Below are positions 4,509 through 12,464 of a stretch of DNA of 13,524 bases, one piece after another. Made by a program: the position numbers and the translations under genes. Position 1 is the stretch's first letter. The number at the start of each line of letters is the position of its first letter. This DNA comes from Candidatus Iainarchaeum sp. (GTDB lineage Archaea; B1Sed10-29): contig PWFL01000008.1 in assembly GCA_003553825.1 (NCBI GenBank), positions 1 through 13,524 on the forward strand, written 5' to 3'. Below the pieces are notes generated by a model. It saw nothing but the letters and a program-made list of their open reading frames with translations. It was not told the origin of the DNA and searched no databases.

Positions 4509-5468
4509 ATGTTCAATAAACTCAGAGACAAATTCCAGGAGTTCCTGGGAGAAGAAGAGAAACTCGAAGCCAAGCCATCCCTAGAGACAAAAATAAAGAA
4601 AAAGATAAAAAGAGAAGCAAAAATAAAGGAAAAAGATATAGAAAAACCCTTAGAAGAGCTCCGTCTCTCCCTATTATCCGCAGATGTCTCTCTAGATGTA
4701 GCGGAACAGATAGAAAACCAGTTAAAAGAATCTCTAACCGGGAGAGAAGTAAAAGCAAAGGAAAAAATCACCCAAATAATCAAAAACACCGTAAAACAAA
4801 CCCTGGAAGAACATCTAAAAGAACCGGAGAAATACCTGCACAAAGAAATAAAAGAACTAAAAGACGAAGAAAAACCATATCTAGTGCTGTTCCTAGGTCC
4901 AAACGGACATGGAAAGACAACTACCATAGCTAAAATAGGTAAAATGCTACAGGAACAAGAAATGGAAATAGTACTAGCAGCAGCAGACACATTCAGAGCA
5001 GCGAGCATAGAACAAATAGAAAAATGGTCGGAAAAATTGAATGCAAAACTGATAAAACACGAATACGGAGCCGATCCAGCAGCAGTTTGCTACGACGCGA
5101 AAGAACACGCTGAAACAAACAACAAAGACGTGGTCCTAATAGACACCGCGGGAAGAAGCGAACTGAATAAAAACCTGATGCAGCAACTAGAAAAAATAAA
5201 AAGAGTAACAAAACCAGATAAATCTATGTACGTTACCGAAGCAGTAGCGGGAAACGCTTCAGTGGAACAAGCAAAAAAATTCAACCAAAAAATAGGAATA
5301 GATGGCTTCACAATAACCAAAGTAGACACCGACGCAAAGGGAGGATGCATACTATCCCTACCAAGCACGGTGGGAAAACCAATACACTACATAGGCGTGG
5401 GACAAAACCTAGAGGACTTAAAACCATTTAAAAAACAATGGTTCATAAATAACATAATACCCGAATAA
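4509..5468 (+). CDS. ftsY: Signal recognition particle receptor FtsY
   Basis: FtsY is the membrane-associated SRP receptor GTPase; with SRP54 it delivers translating ribosomes to the Sec channel. The 319 residues comprise a short charged linker (about 1-40), the N domain (about 40-115) and the G domain. Motifs are the P-loop GPNGHGKTTT (130-139), DTFRAAS (160-166), DTAGR (212-216), TKVD (260-263) and GVGQ (286-289). The P-loop His at 134 replaces the Ser/Thr/Val usual there, and the AGN motif reads AGNAS where AGNDA is typical. The Lys and Thr that bind nucleotide are intact. Only a weak GAGA site precedes the ATG, 20 nt after prefoldin alpha, so translation may rely on coupling. It is followed directly by its partner SRP54. 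Confidence 0.96.
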   Translation: MFNKLRDKFQEFLGEEEKLEAKPSLETKIKKKIKREAKIKEKDIEKPLEELRLSLLSADVSLDVAEQIENQLKESLTGREVKAKEKITQIIKNTVKQTLEEHLKEPEKYLHKEIKELKDEEKPYLVLFLGPNGHGKTTTIAKIGKMLQEQEMEIVLAAADTFRAASIEQIEKWSEKLNAKLIKHEYGADPAAVCYDAKEHAETNNKDVVLIDTAGRSELNKNLMQQLEKIKRVTKPDKSMYVTEAVAGNASVEQAKKFNQKIGIDGFTITKVDTDAKGGCILSLPSTVGKPIHYIGVGQNLEDLKPFKKQWFINNIIPE

Positions 5469-5492
5469 AAATCGCAAAAACAAGGTGACAAT

Positions 5493-6815
5493 ATGTTAGA
5501 TAAACTGCAAGGCGTGATGAATAAAATAACCAAATCACGAGTAATAGATGAAGAACTAATCCAAGAAATAACCAAAGACATACAAAGAATACTAATACAA
5601 GCAGACGTATCAGTAGAACTAGTTAAAGAACTCACTGACGATATAAAAGAAAAAATAAAGGAAAAAAAACCACCAAAAGGAGTATCAAAAAAAGAATACA
5701 TCACAAAACTCATCTACAACGAACTGAAAGAAGTGCTGGGTGGAGAAGAATACAAACCAAAAATGAAAAGCCACGACATACTACTAGTAGGATTATACGG
5801 ATCGGGAAAAACCACCACAGTAGCAAAACTAGCTCAATTCTATTCAAAAAGAGGAATGAAAACCTGCGCCATAACAACCGACGTGGACAGGCCGGCGGCC
5901 TACGAACAACTACAACAACTAGGAGAAAAGGCTGACATAGATGTATACGGAGAACCGGAAGCAAAAGAAGCATTCAAAGTACTTGAAAAATACCTAAAAG
6001 AAACTGAAGAATACGATGTAAGAATAATAGACTCAGCAGGAAGAGACAACGTCAATCAAGAACTTTTAAACGAGATAAAACAGCTGGAGAAAAAACTAAA
6101 ACCAGAAGAAACCTTCCTAGTAGCATCGGCTGACACAGGACAAACCGCTAAAAGAATAGCAAACGATTTCAACAACGAAATAGGCATAACAGGAGTAATA
6201 GTAACAAAAACAGACACCTCAGCAAAAGCAGGAGGAGCACTAACCGCCTGTTCAGAAGCCGAAGTGCCAGTGGCATTCATAGGTACAGGAGAAAAGATAG
6301 ATGAATTCAAAGTATTCAATGCTGAGGACTTCGTAGCGAACCTGCTTGGAAAACCCGATCTAGGAGAACTACTGAAAAGAGTTCAAAGAGCAACACAGGA
6401 AACAGAACTGGATCCGCAAGAGATGATGAAAGGAAAATACGACTTTCAAACCTTCTACAAACAATTAGAAGCAGTGAACAAGATGGGTTCCCTAAGCAAG
6501 ATATTCAATGCATTAGGAATACAAAATAAGATTTCAAAAGAAGAACTACAAGCCACAGAAGAGAAAATGCAGAAGTATAAATACATGTTGGACTCTATGA
6601 CAAACGAAGAACTGAAAAACCCAGATCTAATGAACCAAAACAGAAAACAAAGAATAGCAAACGGATCAGGAAGAACACAGGAAGAAGTAAAAGAACTAAT
6701 AGAACACTTCAACAAAGGTAAGAAGATGATCAAGAGACTAAAAGGAGGAAAGAGCAGAGACATGAAAAAGATGATGCAGCAGATGCAGAAAAAAGGCGGA
6801 GGCGGCCTATTCTAA
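5493..6815 (+). CDS. srp54: Signal recognition particle protein SRP54
   Basis: SRP54 (Ffh) binds signal peptides on nascent chains and the SRP RNA, and docks with FtsY. In the 440 residues the N domain spans about 1-90 and the G domain about 91-295. G-domain motifs are the P-loop GLYGSGKTTT (100-109), TDVDRPAAYEQL, DSAGRD (180-185), TKTD (238-241) and GTGEKIDEF. A Met-rich M domain runs from about 305, including YKQLEAVNKMG, NGSGRTQEEVKELIEHF and MKKMMQQMQ before a Gly-rich tail. Departures from the family norm are DSAGR for DTAGR and TKTDTSAKAGG for the TK-x-DG-x-AKGGG type. A GGTGA site supports the start, 24 nt after ftsY. The signal-binding and RNA-binding parts look intact, so it should be functional. 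Confidence 0.97.
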   Translation: MLDKLQGVMNKITKSRVIDEELIQEITKDIQRILIQADVSVELVKELTDDIKEKIKEKKPPKGVSKKEYITKLIYNELKEVLGGEEYKPKMKSHDILLVGLYGSGKTTTVAKLAQFYSKRGMKTCAITTDVDRPAAYEQLQQLGEKADIDVYGEPEAKEAFKVLEKYLKETEEYDVRIIDSAGRDNVNQELLNEIKQLEKKLKPEETFLVASADTGQTAKRIANDFNNEIGITGVIVTKTDTSAKAGGALTACSEAEVPVAFIGTGEKIDEFKVFNAEDFVANLLGKPDLGELLKRVQRATQETELDPQEMMKGKYDFQTFYKQLEAVNKMGSLSKIFNALGIQNKISKEELQATEEKMQKYKYMLDSMTNEELKNPDLMNQNRKQRIANGSGRTQEEVKELIEHFNKGKKMIKRLKGGKSRDMKKMMQQMQKKGGGGLF

Positions 6816-6827
6816 AAAGGTCTTAAA

Positions 6828-7355
6828 ATGAAAATAGCTATAATAGGAGACTTCCACATACCCACAAGATCACCTAAAATACCTGAAAAAATAAATAAAA
6901 AACTAAAAGAAGAGTCACCTGAACTCATACTCTGCACAGGAGACCTAATACAACAAAACATCCTCAAAAAGCTGGAAAAAATAGCAAAAACCAAGACAGT
7001 AAAAGGAAATATGGATAGAATCACTCAGCCCGATTCAGTACAAATACAAGAACAAGGAACAAAGATCATGATGATTCACGGTGATCAAGTAAATCCAAGA
7101 GGAAATAAAGATCAATTAAGATACATAGCACAAGAAAACCGAGCCGACATCCTAATACACGGTCACACACATAAACTAAATATAGATAAAATAAACGAAA
7201 AAATTCTCATAAACCCGGGATCAGCCACAGGAGCACCTAGCGGAGGAAGAACTCGTTCAAAACCGAGTTTTGTGACTCTTAAAATAAATGAAAAAATCAC
7301 GATAAAGAAGATATACGAAGAAAAGGAAGAGGAAGAAACATATGAACTCAATTGA
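6828..7355 (+). CDS. Vps29/MJ0936-like metallophosphoesterase
   Basis: Small calcineurin-like phosphoesterase of the YfcE/MJ0936/Vps29 group. Archaeal members hydrolyse phosphodiester model substrates with Mn or Ni; natural substrates are not settled. The 175 residues carry the metal-binding set: GDFH (D8, H10), GDL (D39), GNMD (N61), HGD (H84) and GHTH (H113, H115). The usual HGH motif is HGD here (D86), which is unusual. GDFHIPTRSPKIP at the start is typical of the Vps29 branch. PGSATGAPSGGR near 140-151 is the family's NPGS region. AAGGT upstream supports the ATG, 12 nt after srp54. The last 14 nt overlap pus10, so translation is probably coupled. A role in RNA metabolism is suggested only by the neighbourhood. 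Confidence 0.88.
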   Translation: MKIAIIGDFHIPTRSPKIPEKINKKLKEESPELILCTGDLIQQNILKKLEKIAKTKTVKGNMDRITQPDSVQIQEQGTKIMMIHGDQVNPRGNKDQLRYIAQENRADILIHGHTHKLNIDKINEKILINPGSATGAPSGGRTRSKPSFVTLKINEKITIKKIYEEKEEEETYELN

Positions 7356-8589
7356 AATTAAGAAAACACTAATGGAAAAAGGAGAAATATGCGACCCCTG
7401 TCTAGGAAGACAGATAACCCTAAGACACCAAGGAATATCGAATGGATTGATAGGAGCAGCACTTAGAAAAGCGGAAACAGAACCAGAAATAGATAAAATA
7501 ATAGAAGAACAACCTGAACCGGAAATAAAATCGGATTGTTATCTCTGCGAAGGCCTATTAACTGAATTACCTGAAATGCATTCAAAACTGATGGAAGAAA
7601 CTGAAAAATGGGAGTTCAGCAATTTCTTAGTAGGGACCAAAGTACCAGGAGGCATAGCAGAGAACGAAGAGAAAATTTGGACAGAGATAACACCAGAAGA
7701 CGCGGAAACAATAAAAAGACAGATAAATAGAGAGACTGGGAAAAAATTAGAAGAAAAAACAGGAACAGAAGCCGAATTCGAAGATCCCGACATAACATTC
7801 ATCCTGAACTTCAAGGAGAACAAGATAGAAACACAGATAAAATCAATCTACATCTACGGACGATACAAAAAACTTGAAAGAGGAATACCTCAAACAAAAT
7901 GGCCCTGCACCCACTGCGAAGGATCAGGATGTGAAGAATGTGATAATACAGGCCAACAATTTCCGTATACAGTACAAGGGATCATGGAAAAACCTTTATT
8001 AGAAATGACTAAGGCTGAAGAATCAAAGTTTCACGGACAGGGAAGAGAAGATAGAGATGCATTAATGCTTGGTAACGGCAGACCATTTGTTTTAGAAGCA
8101 GTAAATCCAGTAAAAAGAAGAATTGATCTAGATAAGTTTCATCAAAAAATAAAGGAAAATTCAGAAGGTAAAATAGAGGTAAGTGAATTGGAATATTCGG
8201 ATAAAGATAAGGTAGTAGAGTTAAAATCAAAAAGAAGTGATAAAACTTACGAAGTATGGGTTAAAGCAAAACAAGAAGTAAGTAAAGATGATTTAAATAA
8301 AATACAGGAAGAGTTCGAAGATAGAGAGATAGAACAGAGAACACCAACAAGAGTGAATCATAGAAGAGCTGATAAAACAAGAAAGAGAAACGTAAAGGTA
8401 ATAGAAACCGAAAAAGTAAACGATAATGAATTTAAAGCAAAGGTGAGAGCCGAAGCAGGGGCTTATATCAAAGAGCTTGTTTCAGGTGATTACGGTAGAA
8501 CCCGTCCTAGCTTTGCTGAAATAATGAAAAACAGCTTGGAAACCAAGAAACTGAACGTGGTGAAGGTACATGGATCCGATGATGATTAA
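7342..8589 (+). CDS. pus10: tRNA pseudouridine synthase Pus10
   Basis: Pus10 makes pseudouridine at position 55 (and in some archaea 54) in the T arm of tRNAs. The 415 residues show the family architecture. An N-terminal THUMP-type accessory domain has a zinc site formed by C17-x2-C20 and C66-x2-C69. A second cysteine cluster, WPCTHCEGSGCEEC (C189, C192, C197, C200), follows, and the catalytic domain begins near 205. The active-site segment is HGQGREDRDALMLGNGRPFV, with catalytic D237. The C-terminal part includes HRRADKTRKRNVKV and EAGAYIKELVSGDYGRTRPS. The start overlaps the preceding gene by 14 nt. Codon choice changes near 7980: the first half prefers A/C-ending codons, the second half GAT, TTT, AAT and GTT. 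The protein itself shows no break. Confidence 0.96.
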   Translation: MNSIEIKKTLMEKGEICDPCLGRQITLRHQGISNGLIGAALRKAETEPEIDKIIEEQPEPEIKSDCYLCEGLLTELPEMHSKLMEETEKWEFSNFLVGTKVPGGIAENEEKIWTEITPEDAETIKRQINRETGKKLEEKTGTEAEFEDPDITFILNFKENKIETQIKSIYIYGRYKKLERGIPQTKWPCTHCEGSGCEECDNTGQQFPYTVQGIMEKPLLEMTKAEESKFHGQGREDRDALMLGNGRPFVLEAVNPVKRRIDLDKFHQKIKENSEGKIEVSELEYSDKDKVVELKSKRSDKTYEVWVKAKQEVSKDDLNKIQEEFEDREIEQRTPTRVNHRRADKTRKRNVKVIETEKVNDNEFKAKVRAEAGAYIKELVSGDYGRTRPSFAEIMKNSLETKKLNVVKVHGSDDD

Positions 8590-9448
8590 CCTAGCTATAC
8601 TGATAATAGGGACTGGCATAGCCGCCTATACAGATTATAAAACAGGGATAGTTCCCGATAAATTAAGCCATTTTATGATAGCTTCAGGAGCAATTCTGGC
8701 TCCTATTGTATACAATGATCTGATATTTGTTTATGGGGTAGCAGCAGCTGTATTTGGCCTGGGTTTCCTAATGTATTCATTTGGACAGATAGGAGGGGGA
8801 GATGTAAAACTATTCACTGCAATAGCCTTACTAGTTCCTTATTATCCTGAAGTTATGAAACCATTAGCCGAGTATATAGGGATTAATCCTGTAAGTCCAG
8901 TATATCCTTTTGTTGGCTCAATATTCATCTTAGCTGGGATAATTGGACCGATGTTCGCTGTGTCAATAAAGAGCCATTACAGAATATTCAAGAATAAACA
9001 TAAAATAGATAATTTTTCAGGTAAGGTAAGAAAAGGGATCCTATTAGGCATGTTATTAATTCCTTTCTTGGTTTTATGGGCTTATCTAACCCCAGCTTTC
9101 TTAGTTTTATTCATCCCGATGGCTATAACTCTTTCACTGATCCCTTTCAAGGATGATATGGTGAGAATTTTCTACAGTGTTGAGAAACCAATATCTGAAT
9201 TAAACGATGATGATGTTTTAGCTCTTGAAGGAATTGAAGAGCAGAAGAAAGAAGATTTAGGGCTCTGGAGAAAAACATTCACTCCTCCTGAACTCAAGAA
9301 GGTTAAGAAGAAGGCAGAAGAGAAGGGTTATGAGAAAGTATTGGTCTGTGAGAACTTGCCTGTATTCGTGCCTTACATATTCATAGCTCTTTTAATCAGT
9401 TTGATATTTGGAGATGCATTCTTCTATTTGGTGCAAGCAACTATCTAG
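8570..9448 (+). CDS. Prepilin peptidase, A24 family (archaeal PilD/FlaK type)
   Basis: Integral membrane aspartyl protease that cleaves class III signal peptides of archaeal pilins or archaellins. The 292 residues hold six or more hydrophobic segments. The two catalytic aspartates are in family motifs: D22 in YTDYKTGIVPD and D78 in GGGDVKLFTA. After the membrane core, residues about 193-265 form a charged cytoplasmic region (KKVKKKAEEKGYEK), and a final helix spans 267-290. GGTGA (8559-8563) supports the ATG at 8570, so the gene overlaps pus10 by 20 nt. A second ATG at 8579 is possible. Codon use is T-rich compared with the upstream operon genes. No pilin or archaellin gene lies nearby, so the substrates are encoded elsewhere. 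Confidence 0.93.
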   Translation: MDPMMINLAILIIGTGIAAYTDYKTGIVPDKLSHFMIASGAILAPIVYNDLIFVYGVAAAVFGLGFLMYSFGQIGGGDVKLFTAIALLVPYYPEVMKPLAEYIGINPVSPVYPFVGSIFILAGIIGPMFAVSIKSHYRIFKNKHKIDNFSGKVRKGILLGMLLIPFLVLWAYLTPAFLVLFIPMAITLSLIPFKDDMVRIFYSVEKPISELNDDDVLALEGIEEQKKEDLGLWRKTFTPPELKKVKKKAEEKGYEKVLVCENLPVFVPYIFIALLISLIFGDAFFYLVQATI

Positions 9449-9461
9449 ATTTAGCTCCTTT

Positions 9462-9484
9462 TTTAGGTACTGTTTCTACCTAAA
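9462..9484. terminator. Hairpin between convergent genes
   Basis: TTTAGGTA (9462-9469) and TACCTAAA (9477-9484) form a perfect 8-bp stem around a 7-nt loop, overlapping the RtcA stop codon and 14 bp after the end of the prepilin peptidase gene. A T6 run (9459-9464) overlaps the left arm on the + strand. It is placed to stop transcription in one or both directions. The function is inferred from position. Confidence 0.55.
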
Positions 9485-10488
9485 CATCTTACCACATTTT
9501 CTTCTACAATGAATTCAGTATTCAAGAGTTCTTTAGTTATTTCTATATTTGTTTTCATGTGTTGAGTTATCTTTCTAGCTTTGAAAAAACTTTCTCCATC
9601 TAAGTAGCCCATGTAAGGTATTAATTGATCAGCCATATGTATATCAACCGAGGATTCTGAGTCTAGTTCTTCTCTTAGATTTTCTGATGCCTCCATCCCC
9701 ACTTCTTCGCTTGGTTTTCCTCTTTCCCCAACTTGATCAGCTCCTATAATCGTTTTATCCGTTTCTGCTTTTAATATAATCCCTGATCCTGGTGATAATG
9801 ATTCAACGTACTTTTGTTCTATTTCTGGCTCTATTTCATTATCTTTTTTTCTTTTTAGTTCTCTTTCCGCTGCTTTTTTCTGTCTTTCCGCTACTTTTGA
9901 TCTTTTTAATTGCTTGCTTGCTTTTGATATCCCTGTTATTCTTTTCAGTTTTCCTCTTTCTTTGATATTTATTTCTTTTAAGTTCTCTCCGTTTAATCTT
10001 GCTTTTACTTTTGCTCCTCCTTTTGGGTAGAATCCTTCTTTTTCTATCTCTATCTTTCCTTTATAGTTATATTTTTTCATTAATGGTAGGAATATTTTTG
10101 ACATGTATTCTACTGGTGGAGCCCATTTTACGTGTGTTCCTCCACCGTTTACAGTTATTTCTATGTTTTTTTCCAGTGCTAGTATCTGGAATTGTTGTAA
10201 AATTAATCCAATAGATCCCGCTGTCTCTATATCTATCTCTACTTTTGGTTTTATGGTTTTCCCTGGTTTGAATTCTATCTCGGTTGATCCTTTTTTATCT
10301 TTTTTTAGTTCTCCGTTCGTGATCTTCGCTATACCTCTTACTCCTTTTAGATGCTGTTCTTTCAATCCAGGTGTTGGTCTTGCTCCTCTAATGTTTTTTA
10401 TTTTTACTTCTTGTCCTGTAGCAGCTGCTAGTGCTGTAGCTGTTCTTAGTACTTGTCCTCCTCCTCTTTTTAGGTCTAGCTCTTTCAA
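9463..10488 (-). CDS. rtcA: RNA 3'-terminal phosphate cyclase
   Basis: RtcA converts RNA 3'-phosphate ends to 2',3'-cyclic phosphates using ATP via a covalent His-AMP intermediate. The 341 residues match the archaeal family: GGGQVLRTATALAA (9-22), GARPTPGLKEQHLKGVRG (35-52), NGGGTHVKWAPPVEYM (114-129), EGFYPKGGAKVKA and HMADQLIPYMG. The last carries the nucleotidylated His (H284). The start must be TTG at 10488: an in-frame TAG lies three codons upstream and no ATG is available. The opening is odd: family members usually begin with a DGS-x-GEGGGQ loop, but here it reads LDLKRGGGQ. It is therefore shorter and has Arg where a conserved Glu normally sits. Last gene of a - strand set, 43 nt after GGGP synthase. 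Co-occurrence with lipid enzymes is probably operon convenience. Confidence 0.9.
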   Translation of the reverse strand: MKELDLKRGGGQVLRTATALAAATGQEVKIKNIRGARPTPGLKEQHLKGVRGIAKITNGELKKDKKGSTEIEFKPGKTIKPKVEIDIETAGSIGLILQQFQILALEKNIEITVNGGGTHVKWAPPVEYMSKIFLPLMKKYNYKGKIEIEKEGFYPKGGAKVKARLNGENLKEINIKERGKLKRITGISKASKQLKRSKVAERQKKAAERELKRKKDNEIEPEIEQKYVESLSPGSGIILKAETDKTIIGADQVGERGKPSEEVGMEASENLREELDSESSVDIHMADQLIPYMGYLDGESFFKARKITQHMKTNIEITKELLNTEFIVEENVVRCLGRNST

Positions 10489-10531
10489 TTGAATCCTCTA
10501 TTTTCAGTTGAGGCTTGTTTTAGAATTATTT

Positions 10532-11284
10532 TTACTTGGATTTGGTTCCTTCTACTATTTCCCTTATCTTTTTCTTAGTGTTTTCTGCTTCTTCTGCTAT
10601 TGTGCCTGTAACTATTACATCTGCTCCTGCTTTTACTTTTTCTCTTGCTGTTTCTTTATTTCTTATTCCTCCTCCTACTATTATTGGGATTTCTGTTTGT
10701 TGTTTTATCAGCTTTATTGTTTTATTTGGAACTGGTTCGTTTGCTCCTGACCCTCCTTCTAGATAGGCGTAGTCCATTCCCATGTATTGTGCTGCTAGGC
10801 AGAAAGCTGCTGTTATTTTGTGCTTGTCTCTTGGTATTATGTTTGCGTCTCCGTAGAACTCCACGCTTGTTTTGTTGCTCGATTCGAGTATCAGGTATCC
10901 TACTGATATTGGTTCTAGTCCTGCTTTTTTAACGCTGAATGATCCAAATGCTTGTGCCATTGACAGCCAGTATCTTGAACGGGAGTTCAGTAGGGACATG
11001 AAGAATATTGCGTCCGCGTGTTTGTTTATGCTGGATGTGTCTCCTGGGAATATGATTTTTGGTATGTCTATTTTCTTGTTTAGTTTTTCGCATGTTTTTC
11101 TTGTTGCGTCTTGATCTACTCCTGACCCTCCTATCATTATTCCATCGCTCCCTGCTTTTTCTGCTTCTTTCGCCATTTCTAGTGATTCTTTTGGTGTTTG
11201 TTCGTCCGGGTCTATCAGGGTTAGGTGGCATGCGCCTTCTTCTTTTATGGTTTTTTCGAGTTGTTTTTTGATTTTGATGTTCAT
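10532..11284 (-). CDS. Geranylgeranylglyceryl phosphate synthase (GGGPS)
   Basis: GGGPS joins geranylgeranyl diphosphate to sn-glycerol-1-phosphate, making the first ether bond of archaeal membrane lipids. The 250 residues form the expected TIM barrel: LTLIDPDEQ (21-29), SDGIMIGGSGV, IIFPGDTSSI, YLEGGSGANEPV (174-185), IIVGGGIR (201-208) and VTGTIAEEA. These are the phosphate- and diphosphate-binding motifs of the family. I take ATG 11284; the codon before it is a GTG (11287) that could also serve. The AAAAGGTG run touches the start, closer than usual, so coupling with the upstream gene, only a few bases away, probably drives initiation. The upstream partner makes its glycerol-1-phosphate substrate. 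Confidence 0.95.
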   Translation of the reverse strand: MNIKIKKQLEKTIKEEGACHLTLIDPDEQTPKESLEMAKEAEKAGSDGIMIGGSGVDQDATRKTCEKLNKKIDIPKIIFPGDTSSINKHADAIFFMSLLNSRSRYWLSMAQAFGSFSVKKAGLEPISVGYLILESSNKTSVEFYGDANIIPRDKHKITAAFCLAAQYMGMDYAYLEGGSGANEPVPNKTIKLIKQQTEIPIIVGGGIRNKETAREKVKAGADVIVTGTIAEEAENTKKKIREIVEGTKSK

Positions 11285-11294
11285 CACCTTTTGT

Positions 11295-12311
11295 TTATAT
11301 TATTTCAGTTTTCTTTAATGCGTTTTCCGCTATCTCTCGATTTATTCCTATATGTTCTATTATAGTGTATCGCTTGGGTTTTATCTGTTTTGCTTTTACC
11401 ATTGCTTCTATCATTACTTCGTCTTGCACTCCTAGTTCTTCTCCTGTGGTAGGAGCGTCGGCGTCTTTTAGAGCGTTTTTTATTTCTCTCCAGTTTTCTC
11501 CTTGTAGGTAGCTCATTGCTATTGCACCTACTCCGCATTGTTCTCCGTGTAATGCGGATTTGTCCGCTATTTTATCCAACGTGTGGCTGAATTTATTTGC
11601 TGATCCTGATGCTGGTCTTGAACTGCCTGCTATTCCCATTGCTGCTCCTGATGATATTAGTGCTTCTGTTAATGTACTTAAACCTGTTTTTGATCTTTCT
11701 TGTATTGATTTTGCTCTTTTTTTAACGAGTTCACCAACCATCTTTGTTAATGAGGATGAATAATCTCCGTAATATTCGTCTTTTAGGATGTGCCCCAGTT
11801 TCCAGTCTTTAACTGCTGTTAGGTTCGATAATGTGTCTCCCACTCCTCCTCTTATTAGTTCATACGGGCAGTTTTTTATTATTCCCGAGTCCACTATCAC
11901 TGTTTCTGGAGTTTCTGCTTTTTTTGATTCTCTAGTTCCATTTTCTTGTAATGAGGCCATTTGACTTGCTATTCCATCGTTGGCTAATGTTGTTGGTATT
12001 GATATGAATTTTTTACCTGCTCTGTAACTCCCGGACTTTGTTAGGTCTATTACTTTCCCTCCTCCTACTGCTATGGCTATGTCTTTATCGTTTTCTTTGA
12101 TTTCTTTTTCCACTCTCTCTGCTTCTTTGGTGGTGGGCTCTTCCACTATTAGCGTATCTGTTTCAAGTATTTCAGCGGCTTTATCTCCGGCTACTTTCCG
12201 TGTTGTTGGCCCGGTTACTACTAATGTGTTTTTTTCCTTGTATTTTTCAAGATTTTCCAACGCGTTTTTACCTATCCAGAAGTTGCTTGGTAGTTGTATG
12301 TGTTTCTGCAT
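11295..12311 (-). CDS. egsA: sn-Glycerol-1-phosphate dehydrogenase
   Basis: This enzyme reduces dihydroxyacetone phosphate with NAD(P)H to sn-glycerol-1-phosphate, fixing the stereochemistry of archaeal lipids. The 338 residues belong to the iron-alcohol dehydrogenase-like fold. The nucleotide motif is AVGGGKVIDLTK (81-92), followed by FISIPTTLANDGIAS (102-116). The metal ligands are D159 in RGGVGDTLSN, H233 in KFSHTLD and H245 in ALHGEQCGVG. The ATG is preceded five bases upstream by GAGGG, with a TATA-like AATAAAATAAG about 25 bp further out, so the gene is probably first in the lipid operon. The gap to GGGPS is 7-10 nt. With the next gene it gives two consecutive steps of one pathway. Confidence 0.96.
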   Translation of the reverse strand: MQKHIQLPSNFWIGKNALENLEKYKEKNTLVVTGPTTRKVAGDKAAEILETDTLIVEEPTTKEAERVEKEIKENDKDIAIAVGGGKVIDLTKSGSYRAGKKFISIPTTLANDGIASQMASLQENGTRESKKAETPETVIVDSGIIKNCPYELIRGGVGDTLSNLTAVKDWKLGHILKDEYYGDYSSSLTKMVGELVKKRAKSIQERSKTGLSTLTEALISSGAAMGIAGSSRPASGSANKFSHTLDKIADKSALHGEQCGVGAIAMSYLQGENWREIKNALKDADAPTTGEELGVQDEVMIEAMVKAKQIKPKRYTIIEHIGINREIAENALKKTEII

Positions 12312-12343
12312 TTTTTCCCTCGTGTTTTTTCAAGTCTTTTTTA

Positions 12344-12354
12344 CTTATTTTATT
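12344..12354 (-). promoter_or_regulatory. TATA-like box of egsA
   Basis: On the - strand AATAAAATAAG lies about 35-45 bp before the egsA start, predicting a short leader of about 10-15 nt that still contains the GAGGG ribosome-binding site (12317-12321). Confidence 0.45.
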
Positions 12355-12464
12355 GGTTTTATTAATCTGTATTGGTGTCTTTGGGTTTTATCTTTACTTT
12401 GAATCTGTTTTGTTCGTTGATTGTGGTATTTAGAAGTTTTTGTGTTTTGCTCTTATTTTAGGCA

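Noticed and set aside
10103..11271. Several + strand hydrophobic open frames over rtcA and GGGPS
   Set aside because: They are shadows of purine-rich - strand genes and have no motifs or ribosome-binding sites.
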